Source of the DNA: Ruminococcaceae bacterium UBA5904
GTDB taxonomy: Bacteria > Bacillota > Clostridia > Oscillospirales > Acutalibacteraceae
Length of the DNA stretch: 31,367 nucleotides
Assembly: GCA_002431305.1 (NCBI GenBank)
Contig: DJEG01000122.1
Span: 1 to 31,367, forward strand
Direction: 5' to 3'
The position numbers were made by a program, and so were the translations under genes. The notes under the pieces are model-generated. The model searched no databases and was not told the DNA's origin. It was given only the letters and a program-made list of their open reading frames with translations. Every line of letters starts with the position of its first letter. Within the stretch, counting starts at the first letter, position 1. Below are positions 24,560 through 31,080 of the stretch, piece by piece.

Positions 24560-25234
24560 TCAGTCGCCCTCAATTTTATATCCCGTTCCGTAAATTGTTT
24601 TTATATGTTTTGAGCCCCACTCGCCGAGTTTTGTGCGCAGTCTTGCAACGTGCGAGTCGACGGTTCTCATGTCGCCGTCAAAATCGTAGCCCCAAATGTC
24701 GTCGAGAAGCTGTTCTCTTGAGAAAACACGGCTCTGTGCAGTGAGGAATTTTAAAAGAATGCTGTATTCCTTCAAAGTTAATGTGATAGGCTTGCCGTCA
24801 AGTCTTACCTCGTGCGCGGAAGCGTCGAGTTTTAAATTGTCAAGAGTAAATACGTTGGAATTATTTATGGCGTTTTCCCTCTTGAGCAGAGCGGCAACAC
24901 GCTTCATGAGTACCGACGGACTGCACGGTTTTGTTACATAATCGTCCGCGCCTGCGTCGAATCCCGTTAATTCGTCAAACTCCTGATTTCTTGCTGTGAG
25001 CATAATAATGGGAACGGATGACGTTTCTCTTATCTTCCTGCAAACCTCCCAGCCGTCAATGTTCGGCATCATTATATCGAGAATCAGCAGAACGGTGTCG
25101 GGGTTTTCGTTAAAAAGTGCGAGAGCTTCCTCTCCGTCTTTTGCAGGAATGGGCTGATAACCCTCTCTAGTAAGATAATCGCATACAAGGTTTCTGAGTA
25201 ATTCCTCGTCGTCGGCAACTATAATTTTTTTCAC
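24560..25234 (-). CDS. OmpR/PhoB-family response regulator
   Basis: DNA-binding transcription regulator. The receiver domain (1 to about 118) has the acidic pocket ADDEE, phospho-acceptor D53 in LILDIMMP, T81 in MLTARN and K103 in YVTKPCSP. The winged-helix domain (about 125-224) has the EYSILLKFL and RTVDSHVARLRTKLG recognition-helix region and ends in the usual TIYGTGYKIEGD. Start is a GTG with AAGGA about nine bases upstream. It lies 34 bases after the queT stop with no clear terminator between, so queT read-through is possible. It is expected to be activated by the kinase encoded directly downstream. Confidence 0.94.
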   Translation of the reverse strand: MKKIIVADDEELLRNLVCDYLTREGYQPIPAKDGEEALALFNENPDTVLLILDIMMPNIDGWEVCRKIRETSSVPIIMLTARNQEFDELTGFDAGADDYVTKPCSPSVLMKRVAALLKRENAINNSNVFTLDNLKLDASAHEVRLDGKPITLTLKEYSILLKFLTAQSRVFSREQLLDDIWGYDFDGDMRTVDSHVARLRTKLGEWGSKHIKTIYGTGYKIEGD

Positions 25235-25268
25235 AGTCGGTCATCCTTTCCCTGAAAATTATACGTTT

Positions 25269-25796
25269 TTAAAAATGAAATTTTTCGAATATTTTAGTCC
25301 GTTTGATTAGCGGAGGTAAAATAAGCGCGCCTATTGTGCAGACGACAATTTCACCCGCCGCAACTTCAAGTGCGGAAATAAAAAACAGCTGAGCGGTTCT
25401 CGACGGGTCGAGATACCAAATTTCCAGTCCGACAATTACAGCGTTGAATAACGAGCTGAAAAGCGGAACCGAAACAGGAAATTTTTTTATTTTTAACTTC
25501 GGCGTAAAATAAATACATAACGAAGCCAGCAGAGTAGCCAAACTTCCCGCGATAATGTCAATCCAGCCGAGCGTGCTTGACAGGTTTGAAATAATACAGC
25601 CTATCGTAAGTCCGGGGATGGCGGCGGGTGTGTACAGCGCAAAAACGCACATAATCTCGCTCAGTCTGAACTGTACGGCGTTGAATGCGAGTCCTGCGGA
25701 CGCCGAGAGATACGTTAATGCCACGTACATGGCGGCGATAACGCCCGCCTGGGTTAAAAACAAAACAGTGTTTCTTTTGCTTTTTTTGCTATTCAT
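25269..25796 (-). CDS. queT: QueT family queuosine-precursor (preQ1/preQ0) transporter
   Basis: Small integral membrane protein of the QueT family, thought to be the substrate-binding S component of an ECF transporter that takes up queuosine precursors. The N-terminal helix (TQAGVIAAMYVALTYLSA), FNAVQFRLSEIMCVFALYTPAAIPGLTIGC region (the RLSE and TPAAIPGL motifs) and five to six hydrophobic segments over 175 residues match the family. No ECF ATPases are nearby, as usual for S components that share a common energising module. The 5' leader has two strong hairpins and an A-rich tail ending in the AAGGAG site, fitting control by a preQ1 riboswitch. Confidence 0.9.
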   Translation of the reverse strand: MNSKKSKRNTVLFLTQAGVIAAMYVALTYLSASAGLAFNAVQFRLSEIMCVFALYTPAAIPGLTIGCIISNLSSTLGWIDIIAGSLATLLASLCIYFTPKLKIKKFPVSVPLFSSLFNAVIVGLEIWYLDPSRTAQLFFISALEVAAGEIVVCTIGALILPPLIKRTKIFEKFHF

Positions 25797-25799
25797 TTT

Positions 25800-25890
25800 T
25801 TTGTCTCCTTAGTTTTGATTTGAGAACGGATATGCATGTCTTTATCCGTTCCCGGTCAGGATGGTTACGAACTGACCGAAGAAAAATCTT
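25800..25890 (-). promoter_or_regulatory. Probable preQ1 riboswitch upstream of queT
   Basis: Reading the minus strand, a 7-base stem CGGTCAG/CTGACCG (25853-25878, loop of 12) is followed by a 9-base stem GAACGGATA/TATCCGTTC (25824-25851) with a 10-base loop, then the A-rich tail CAAATCAAAACTAAGGAG that contains the ribosome binding site. A stem-loop whose loop could form a pseudoknot with an A-rich tail next to the ribosome binding site is the general plan of preQ1 riboswitches; an inserted second hairpin is reported for class III, known from Ruminococcaceae. Gene context (queT) supports this strongly. The class assignment is tentative. Confidence 0.55.
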
Positions 25891-25897
25891 CACATTA

Positions 25898-25926
25898 ATA
25901 ATACCAAATAATCGACACTAAGTCAA
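25898..25926 (-). promoter_or_regulatory. Promoter of queT
   Basis: On the minus strand TTGACT (25921-25926), 17 bases, TATTAT (25898-25903). It puts the start of transcription near 25891, just ahead of the structured leader. Confidence 0.7.
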
Positions 25927-25956
25927 TCAAAATAGCCGTATTATAAAAAATAGTAT

Positions 25957-25985
25957 TTGAAAAAGTTTTTAATATGTGCTACAAT
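25957..25985 (+). promoter_or_regulatory. Promoter of the DUF4474 gene
   Basis: TTGAAA (25957-25962), 17 bases, TACAAT (25980-25985), about 33 bases before the GTG start. Confidence 0.65.
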
Positions 25986-26017
25986 TATGTTGAAAAATGT
26001 ATTAGGAGGAGTTTGCC

Positions 26018-26929
26018 GTGGAACGCAGAAGAAGAAAAATATATTTTACCATTATTTCCGTGCTTGTTCTTACCGTTACATGCGCAGGAGTTTGGTTTCT
26101 TGTTTCAAACGTCAAAGCCGGTTCCGTAAATGTTGATTTGCCGACGATTAGCAAAGCGCAGACGACTCAGAGTCAGACTGTTGTTCAGACCACCGTTCCC
26201 GCTGTTACCGTTCCTCCCGTTACACAGCCCCCGGTTACTGCTCCCGTTGTGACAGAATCGACAAAGCCCGCCGTTACGGTTACGAGTCCGTATACTACAG
26301 GATTTTTTAACGTTGTTACGGAGAATACCGTTACCGACGACGATTCACTGGCAGGTCTTACCGGCGAGTCTCTGAAACTCGGCAAAATTATTCTCGCCGC
26401 CGGATTCAGATATGATAAGAATCAGGGGATTTTCTATTCGGATACTCAGTCGTGGCAGAGGAACTTCGGCTATACTACGGCATATGACGCGATAGCGAGC
26501 GTAGGCGGAATGTATTATGATACTATAAGACTTAAATTTACATACGGCGATCATGACTATATGTTCCAGCTGTGGAAGGGCAGATACGGCATTACGACCG
26601 GCGCGGAAATGGGTCTGTATTATAAGGATAAAGGCGCGTCTGATAAATTTTATAAATGCGTGCCCGACAGTGAGATGATAGTGATGTCGTTTGCGCTGTA
26701 CAGAAACGACGAACTTTACATGACCAGAGGTCCCGAAAGACACTGGTGGCTGACGGGATTCAAACTCTTTGACGTAGCTCCGCCGGATGAACTTACCATG
26801 CACTGCACGTATTTTATGGAGAATACCGAAATGGCTGACGAGCTTGAAAAGGCGGTTATTGACTACGGATTTATAAAAAACGTAAACTATCAAAGGGTTC
26901 AGAACAGAATAACCGTTGTTTGGAATTAA
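26018..26929 (+). CDS. Membrane-anchored DUF4474-like protein
   Basis: A basic N-terminus (ERRRRK) and one hydrophobic helix (about 9-30) are followed by a Thr/Val/Pro-rich linker (about 45-95, PPVTQPPVTAPVVTES type), which suggests an outside-facing protein with a flexible stalk. Residues about 110-303 match the pattern I recall for DUF4474: GFRYDKNQGIFYS, SWQRNFGYTTAYD, FQLWKGRYGITTGAEMGLYY. Function is unknown; members occur in Clostridia and may be envelope-associated. Start is the GTG at 26018, 7 bases after AGGAGGAG. It is a single-gene transcript that ends at a bidirectional terminator. Confidence 0.7.
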   Translation: MERRRRKIYFTIISVLVLTVTCAGVWFLVSNVKAGSVNVDLPTISKAQTTQSQTVVQTTVPAVTVPPVTQPPVTAPVVTESTKPAVTVTSPYTTGFFNVVTENTVTDDDSLAGLTGESLKLGKIILAAGFRYDKNQGIFYSDTQSWQRNFGYTTAYDAIASVGGMYYDTIRLKFTYGDHDYMFQLWKGRYGITTGAEMGLYYKDKGASDKFYKCVPDSEMIVMSFALYRNDELYMTRGPERHWWLTGFKLFDVAPPDELTMHCTYFMENTEMADELEKAVIDYGFIKNVNYQRVQNRITVVWN

Positions 26930-26930
26930 A

Positions 26931-26972
26931 AGAAAAACGAGCTGTATTTTATCGATACAACTCGTTTTTTTT
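26931..26972. terminator. Bidirectional terminator
   Basis: ACGAG plus TGTA (26937-26946) pairs with TACA plus CTCGT (26956-26965) with one C/A mismatch. T8 follows on the plus strand, and an A run before it gives a T run on the minus strand. It lies between convergent genes. Confidence 0.85.
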
Positions 26973-26980
26973 CTGTAAAA

Positions 26981-27895
26981 TTATTTGATTATTCTTTCTC
27001 CGTCAAATGCAAAAATCCCTTTGCCGAAGCCCGTTCGTCTGCCCTTGCTTATCCAGTCGGCGTATGCTTTTCTCATGGAATTGTCGCGGGGGAGCTTTCT
27101 CGGCGGGAGTCCTGCATATTTTCCGAATACGCGCCAGGCGTCGTAAAATTCATCTCTTTTTTCAGATTCCATAATTACGAAATCGTCGATAAATCTTAAT
27201 ATGTTGCTCTTTTCGGGGAGAAACTTTTTCTGCCCGGGAAACAGGAGCCACGAATTACATTCAAAAACAACCTTGCCGTCGTGGTAAAGATGTTTAAAGT
27301 GCTCATACGCTTTTTTGTATGAATCAAGGCGTACCTCGTCGGAAATCGAAACGCCCGATGACGGAATGTGAAAGTTAATAGTGGTATCGCCCTTTTTTAT
27401 AGTCTTGCCGTCGGAGAATGTGTATTCTTTGAAACCGAAATCCGAAACCTCGTATTCAAAACGTCCGAGGGAAATTGTCTCTGCGTTCAGTATGCCGTTA
27501 TACCATGTAAGGACGAATATGCCTGGAACTTCCTTGCACTCTATACACTCATTGAGCTTGCATCTTATATCGTCCATGGTATCATAAAAAATATCTTCGC
27601 TGAGTCCTTTTTTATCGTATATTTCCTTTGAACAGGGGAGTGCGAGAATCAGAAAAAAGAGACAGAGCGTGTATTTATCTTCGTTATATCTTTTTGATAT
27701 TTCGAATATTTTATCCTGCGTTTGTCCGAGTCCCTTTGACGTGTCGGCAAAGTATTTGTTTATAAGCGATTTCATATCGGCTTCGAAGTACTTATCTGTC
27801 TGTGATTTTCTGAACAGTCTGTCGATTTCGAAAACCGCCGATTCGGAATAGTCGTATCTCTTTATAAAGCTGTCGATAAATTCCGTTTTTATCAT
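26981..27895 (-). CDS. GNAT_C-type acyltransferase-like protein (DUF5596 family)
   Basis: Full-length cytoplasmic protein of 304 residues without membrane segments. The C-terminal half resembles the GNAT-like C-terminal domain found in acyltransferase domain-containing proteins of Firmicutes: LGRFEYEV, TTINFHIPSSG, RLDSYKKAYEHF, then VFECNSWLLFPGQKKFLPEKSN (seen as FECNSWLLFP and LPEKSNILRF). The N-terminal helical part fits the companion DUF5596-type domain. The acyl donor and acceptor are unknown, and I base the match on remembered motifs. It follows the papain-like gene by 14 bases with GGAGA before its ATG, so the two are co-transcribed. Confidence 0.6.
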   Translation of the reverse strand: MIKTEFIDSFIKRYDYSESAVFEIDRLFRKSQTDKYFEADMKSLINKYFADTSKGLGQTQDKIFEISKRYNEDKYTLCLFFLILALPCSKEIYDKKGLSEDIFYDTMDDIRCKLNECIECKEVPGIFVLTWYNGILNAETISLGRFEYEVSDFGFKEYTFSDGKTIKKGDTTINFHIPSSGVSISDEVRLDSYKKAYEHFKHLYHDGKVVFECNSWLLFPGQKKFLPEKSNILRFIDDFVIMESEKRDEFYDAWRVFGKYAGLPPRKLPRDNSMRKAYADWISKGRRTGFGKGIFAFDGERIIK

Positions 27896-27909
27896 CTATA
27901 TTCTCCTGT

Positions 27910-28440
27910 TTATTTGAAATATCCTACAATAAAATGCGTTTTGTCGCAGAATTCCTCAAGATTATCATATGCGACAGGGTAATCTCTTCTGTTCGAACGG
28001 TTGTAAACAATGATTTTTCCATCTCTGTTTTCTATACAGACAGTATGAAGAGATGATGCCTTCGGGACGCCGTTCCAAAAAGCAACGATGCCGTATTTCT
28101 GCCCCTTAAATGTTGATTTAAATACGTCGAACTTTCTCGTATGCTGAACCGTGACGTTATGGTCTCTGAAAAATTTAATAAGCCTGTTCGGGTCGGTGCC
28201 GAAAAATCCCCAGCATATAGAGCCGTACGGGTAAATCTCGCGTGCGATATCTGCTAAGGGGATTATTTTTTCCGAACTTATCATCAGAAAATTGTAAACG
28301 GCGATAATCTCGCATCCGTTCCAGCTCATGGGCATTATGCCGTAGCGCATTTTGCTTATCTCTCCGACGCCCTGACCGTTTACGGTGCCGTCGGGAAGAG
28401 TTATGCCGATGTTCTTTTTATAATTTAATTTTTCTATCAT
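27910..28440 (-). CDS. Hypothetical protein with papain-like (C39-type) cysteine peptidase pattern
   Basis: A 176-residue protein without signal peptide or membrane helix. It shows the order Cys-His-Asn expected for a papain-like fold: C43 in MSWNGCEIIAVYNFL at the start of a helix, H132 in SSLHTVCI, and N147 in IIVYNRSNR on the next strand. C39-type domains use the same arrangement to cut peptides after a double glycine, but no ABC transporter or leader peptide is seen, and an inactive or non-proteolytic role is possible. It leads the operon with the GNAT_C-type gene. The start ATG has GGTGAT six bases upstream, which pairs with the 16S rRNA tail. Confidence 0.55.
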   Translation of the reverse strand: MIEKLNYKKNIGITLPDGTVNGQGVGEISKMRYGIMPMSWNGCEIIAVYNFLMISSEKIIPLADIAREIYPYGSICWGFFGTDPNRLIKFFRDHNVTVQHTRKFDVFKSTFKGQKYGIVAFWNGVPKASSLHTVCIENRDGKIIVYNRSNRRDYPVAYDNLEEFCDKTHFIVGYFK

Positions 28441-28443
28441 TTA

Positions 28444-28486
28444 TATCACCGTGATAAAGTATATCATGAGTTAATAAAAAACACAA
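28444..28486 (-). promoter_or_regulatory. Promoter with palindrome and very short leader
   Basis: On the minus strand TTGTGT (28481-28486), 17 bases, TATACT (28458-28463). A perfect inverted repeat TATCAC-C-GTGATA (28444-28456) covers the predicted transcription start and the GGTGAT ribosome binding site, leaving a leader of only about 11 bases before the ATG at 28440. Confidence 0.55.
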
Positions 28487-28487
28487 G

Positions 28488-28516
28488 TTGACAATGCATT
28501 ATTTTAACTATATAAT
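28488..28516 (+). promoter_or_regulatory. Consensus sigma-A promoter of the GDPD gene
   Basis: Perfect TTGACA (28488-28493), 17 bases, perfect TATAAT (28511-28516). Its -35 lies one base from the -35 of the divergent promoter. Confidence 0.85.
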
Positions 28517-28549
28517 TTAATCATATAATTTATATTTCGGAGCGCGTTT

Positions 28550-29422
28550 ATGGCTAATAGAAAAAAGACAAAAACGAGAAAAAGAAAAGACGGTTTTTCC
28601 GGAAAGAAAAAATTAATTTTAACATTATTTATAATCCTTGCCGTCATTGTTTCGACCGCGGCTGTTATGAGGTATGTTATGCCGACGGAGAGTTCTCACT
28701 ATATCGTTCCCTCGGAGTCGAGCGCGGGTAAACTTTATCTTACCGCGCACAGGGGACTGTCCGCAGTTGCGCCGGAAAATACGCTCCCCGCGTTTGAAGC
28801 TGCGGGACAGGCGGGTTACTTTGCATGCGAGTTTGATATTCATGAGACGAAGGACGGCAAGTGGGCGGTCATGCACAATGAGGATATTTCCGATATGACC
28901 GACTCGACGGGAAATATCAGTCTGTATACATATGACGAACTTCTGAATTTCAATATAGACGCGGGCAGTAATATTAAGAATTTTTCATCGCTTAAAATTC
29001 CCGAACTGTCCGAAGTTCTTGATATCTGCAAAAAATATTCAATGCGTGCTTGCATTGAAATAAAGAGCGGACGTGAGGAATCGCTCGGCGGAGTTCTTAA
29101 AATGATAAAGGACAGCGGTGTTGACGCTGAGATTATATCGTTTAATTTTGATTATCTTACTTACATCCGCCGAAATGATTCGGATGTCAGATTGATGTAT
29201 CTTGTTTCCGGAATGGATAAGGATACTATTTCTAAATGCCGGGACGCGGGAAATATCGGAGTCGCTTTCAGATTCAACGCGTTCGGTGATTTGCTTAAGG
29301 TTAAAAAAATAAAGCAAGCCGGGCTTGACTGTTCAGTTTGGACGGTTGACAGCGTTTTTGAAGCTGATATATGCCGATTGTTTAAGGTTGACAGAATAAC
29401 GACGAACAGAATACTGCCGTAA
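28550..29422 (+). CDS. Membrane-anchored glycerophosphodiester phosphodiesterase (GDPD family)
   Basis: Hydrolyses glycerophosphodiesters to glycerol-3-phosphate and an alcohol, using a divalent metal. The very basic N-terminus (RKKTKTRKRK) and one helix (about 21-43) anchor it in the membrane with the enzyme outside. The TIM barrel shows LTAHRGLSAVAPENTLPAF with H67, R68 and E76, then CEFDIHETKDGKWAVMHNE with E94, D96 and H109, and CIEIKSG further on; all catalytic and metal residues are present. Targets may be lipid head groups or teichoic-acid glycerol phosphate, given the LCP gene in the window (inference). CGGAG precedes the ATG. It is monocistronic between a consensus promoter and its own terminator. 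Confidence 0.93.
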   Translation: MANRKKTKTRKRKDGFSGKKKLILTLFIILAVIVSTAAVMRYVMPTESSHYIVPSESSAGKLYLTAHRGLSAVAPENTLPAFEAAGQAGYFACEFDIHETKDGKWAVMHNEDISDMTDSTGNISLYTYDELLNFNIDAGSNIKNFSSLKIPELSEVLDICKKYSMRACIEIKSGREESLGGVLKMIKDSGVDAEIISFNFDYLTYIRRNDSDVRLMYLVSGMDKDTISKCRDAGNIGVAFRFNAFGDLLKVKKIKQAGLDCSVWTVDSVFEADICRLFKVDRITTNRILP

Positions 29423-29431
29423 TATAATCGT

Positions 29432-29466
29432 ACCGCCGGAGGACTTTATCCCGACGGTTTTTTTTG
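29432..29466 (+). terminator. Terminator of the GDPD gene
   Basis: ACCG-C-CGG (29432-29439) pairs with CCC-G-ACGGT near 29451-29458 with one mismatch, followed by nine T residues (29458-29466). Confidence 0.8.
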
Positions 29467-29518
29467 ATTATTTAAATCAAATTTTTACAAAAAATACATT
29501 ATTTTATTGTGTTTTACT

Positions 29519-29547
29519 TGCAATCCATGTAAATCTCATTTATAATT
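29519..29547 (+). promoter_or_regulatory. Promoter of the BspA-like gene
   Basis: TTGCAA (29519-29524), 17 bases, perfect TATAAT (29542-29547). The leader is about 87 bases and holds a possible stem CAGTGCA/TGTACTG near 29592-29613. Confidence 0.65.
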
Positions 29548-29640
29548 ATACTGTAACGGAAATATATAGCATGTTTACCGTTTTGAGAGGGCAGTGCATT
29601 ACGGATTGTACTGTTAATGTGAAATTTCGGAGGTTGTTTT

Positions 29641-30213
29641 ATGAAAAGAATGGGACGGCGGACAATATCTGTTGTTTTGTCTGTTATTATGCTTTTGTCC
29701 TGCTTTGCGGGGCTGTCGTTTTCTGTCGGCGCGGAGACAAGCGGGGATTATGAGTATTCGTTACTTAACGACGGAACTGTAGAAATAACAAATTATACCG
29801 GCAATGATACAGATATTGTTATACCGGCTGAACTTGACGGCAAAAGAGTTACTGAGATAGGCAGTTTTGCTTTTGATAGCTGCACAAGTTTGGTAAATGT
29901 AAAAATACCGGACAGCGTTTTAAAAATAGGAAACTATGCATTCATGAGATGTTCAGGTCTTAAAAATATAACACTATCTGACAGTGTTGTTGAATTAGGA
30001 GATGATATTTTTTGTAATTGTACCGGACTGACAGGTATAGAAATTCCGTGCAATGTTTCAAAGATAGGAGATTCACCTTTTTCCGGATGTTTAAATTTGG
30101 AAGAAATAATTGTAAATCAGAACAATAAAAACAACACCCGCGCAGGTGAAAAATCTGCGCGGGATTTTGTATTTCGTCAAATCAGAACGAGTCTATGCGG
30201 TGGCCGTCGGTGA
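29641..30213 (+). CDS. BspA-like leucine-rich-repeat surface protein, 3'-truncated (probable pseudogene)
   Basis: A strong signal peptide (1 to about 31, hydrophobic core then VGA-E) is followed by BspA/LRR_5 repeats: VTEIGSFAFDSCTSLVNVKIPDSV, then NYAFMRCSGLKNITLSDSV, then DIFCNCTGLTGIEIP, then SPFSGCLNLEEIIVNQNN (each shown in part). Family members normally continue with many more repeats and often a C-terminal anchor. Here the LRR pattern stops at about residue 160 (near 30125), and the reading frame runs into a terminator hairpin and then 32 bases into the opposite-strand gene before a stop at 30211. The last 30 residues are therefore junk. The promoter and GGAGG site are intact. It looks like a deletion remnant. 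Confidence 0.75.
   Translation: MKRMGRRTISVVLSVIMLLSCFAGLSFSVGAETSGDYEYSLLNDGTVEITNYTGNDTDIVIPAELDGKRVTEIGSFAFDSCTSLVNVKIPDSVLKIGNYAFMRCSGLKNITLSDSVVELGDDIFCNCTGLTGIEIPCNVSKIGDSPFSGCLNLEEIIVNQNNKNNTRAGEKSARDFVFRQIRTSLCGGRR
30126..30167. terminator. Terminator shared by the BspA remnant and the oxidoreductase operon
   Basis: CCCGCGCAG (30137-30145) pairs perfectly with CTGCGCGGG (30155-30163) around a 9-base loop. The minus strand then has TGTTGTTTTTATT, a fair T run, so it mainly serves the minus-strand operon; the plus strand has only ATTTTG. Confidence 0.85.
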
Positions 30214-30514
30214 TTTTAATCTTGCCTACAACGGGAGCTTTGATTTCGCCCGTAAAGGTGTCGTCCTCGAAAGTGAACGCGCCCTCGAGTTTTCTGCCGG
30301 GGAGAACTGAAATTGTGCCTTTGCCCGAAATTGTTTTGCCGTCGGGTTCTTCTTTGAGATCCATAAACGAGATTTTTGCGCTTTTTAATGCGCCGGGAAG
30401 GTCGGTGGTGATTTTGTACTCGCCGTTGTTGTCCTCTATTTTAAATTTAACTTCGCCTCTGGCTATTCTGAGCGAAATTTTGCCCGCCCAGCAGCCTAAA
30501 CCTATTTTTGCCAT
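30182..30514 (-). CDS. Hypothetical 110-residue protein in the oxidoreductase operon
   Basis: I do not recognise this protein. It is soluble, with alternating short beta strands (KISLRIARGEVKFKIED, GKGTISVLPG, LEGAFTFEDDTFTGEIKAP shown in part) typical of a small all-beta fold such as a lipocalin- or barrel-like domain, and a single Cys near the start (GLGCWAG). There is no signal peptide or membrane segment. AACGGAGG precedes the ATG, 17 bases after the gamma-subunit stop, so it is co-transcribed as the last gene of the operon and ends at the terminator near 30150. Confidence 0.65.
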   Translation of the reverse strand: MAKIGLGCWAGKISLRIARGEVKFKIEDNNGEYKITTDLPGALKSAKISFMDLKEEPDGKTISGKGTISVLPGRKLEGAFTFEDDTFTGEIKAPVVGKIKITDGHRIDSF

Positions 30515-30531
30515 TGTATTAACCTCCGTTA

Positions 30532-31080
30532 TTATTTCTTTGCCTGTTTGCCGAGCTCAATTCCTTTATCGAGAGCTCGTAAATTCATTTCGAGAATTTC
30601 AGGTTTTTTATCCTTGAATTTATCTTCGAGCGAGAGTATAAGCGTATCTTTCGATACGATATCCGTGGCTCCGATAAGTATTCCTAAAAGAATAATATTT
30701 GCAGCTTTCGATGAGCCGACTTCCAGCGAAATATCGTCAACGGGTGCGGAAATAACCGTTACGTCCGTTCTGTCAAGACCGTCTTGAATTCTATTTGAAT
30801 TAGCAAGCAGAAGTCCGCCTTCCTTGATATCATCGCCGAATTTTGCATAGGCGAGAGCGTTTAATGCTATAAGGTTGTCGCAGTGCTTGGGAAGCGGTGA
30901 TATGATGGGGTCATCGCTGATTACAACGGTGCATTTTGCACTGCCTCCGCGCTGTTCGGGGCCGTACTCAGGCAGATAAGTAGCGTGCTTGCCCATGTCA
31001 ATTGCTGTGTGCGCGAGCATGATACCCGCACTCATAATGCCCTGACCGCCCGAGCCTGAAAAAACAAATGAGCTTTTCAT
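30532..31080 (-). CDS. 2-oxoacid:ferredoxin oxidoreductase, gamma subunit
   Basis: Gamma subunit of a KorC/VorC/PorC-type 2-oxoacid:acceptor oxidoreductase, which converts a 2-oxoacid, CoA and oxidised ferredoxin to an acyl-CoA, CO2 and reduced ferredoxin. The start SSFVFSGSGGQGIMSAGIML and the YLPEYGPEQRGGSAKCTVVIS block are family hallmarks, and 182 residues is the usual length. The subunit pattern with a separate beta gene upstream fits 2-oxoglutarate or 2-ketoisovalerate types; sequence in this window does not decide between them. Its ATG overlaps the beta stop by one base (TAATG), indicating translational coupling. Confidence 0.9.
   Translation of the reverse strand: MKSSFVFSGSGGQGIMSAGIMLAHTAIDMGKHATYLPEYGPEQRGGSAKCTVVISDDPIISPLPKHCDNLIALNALAYAKFGDDIKEGGLLLANSNRIQDGLDRTDVTVISAPVDDISLEVGSSKAANIILLGILIGATDIVSKDTLILSLEDKFKDKKPEILEMNLRALDKGIELGKQAKK

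Noticed and set aside
25235..25268. A terminator between queT and the response regulator
   Set aside because: Only A/T-rich weak pairing (AAAAAT/ATTTTT) is present nearby, without a GC stem.
26345..26893. 182-codon antisense frame inside the DUF4474 gene
   Set aside because: No start context and no family pattern; the plus-strand frame has a promoter, ribosome site and recognisable motifs.
30120..30213. A frameshift that might restore the BspA-like protein
   Set aside because: Downstream sequence is a terminator and then a convergent gene, and no other frame carries more LRR units, so truncation fits better than a frameshift.
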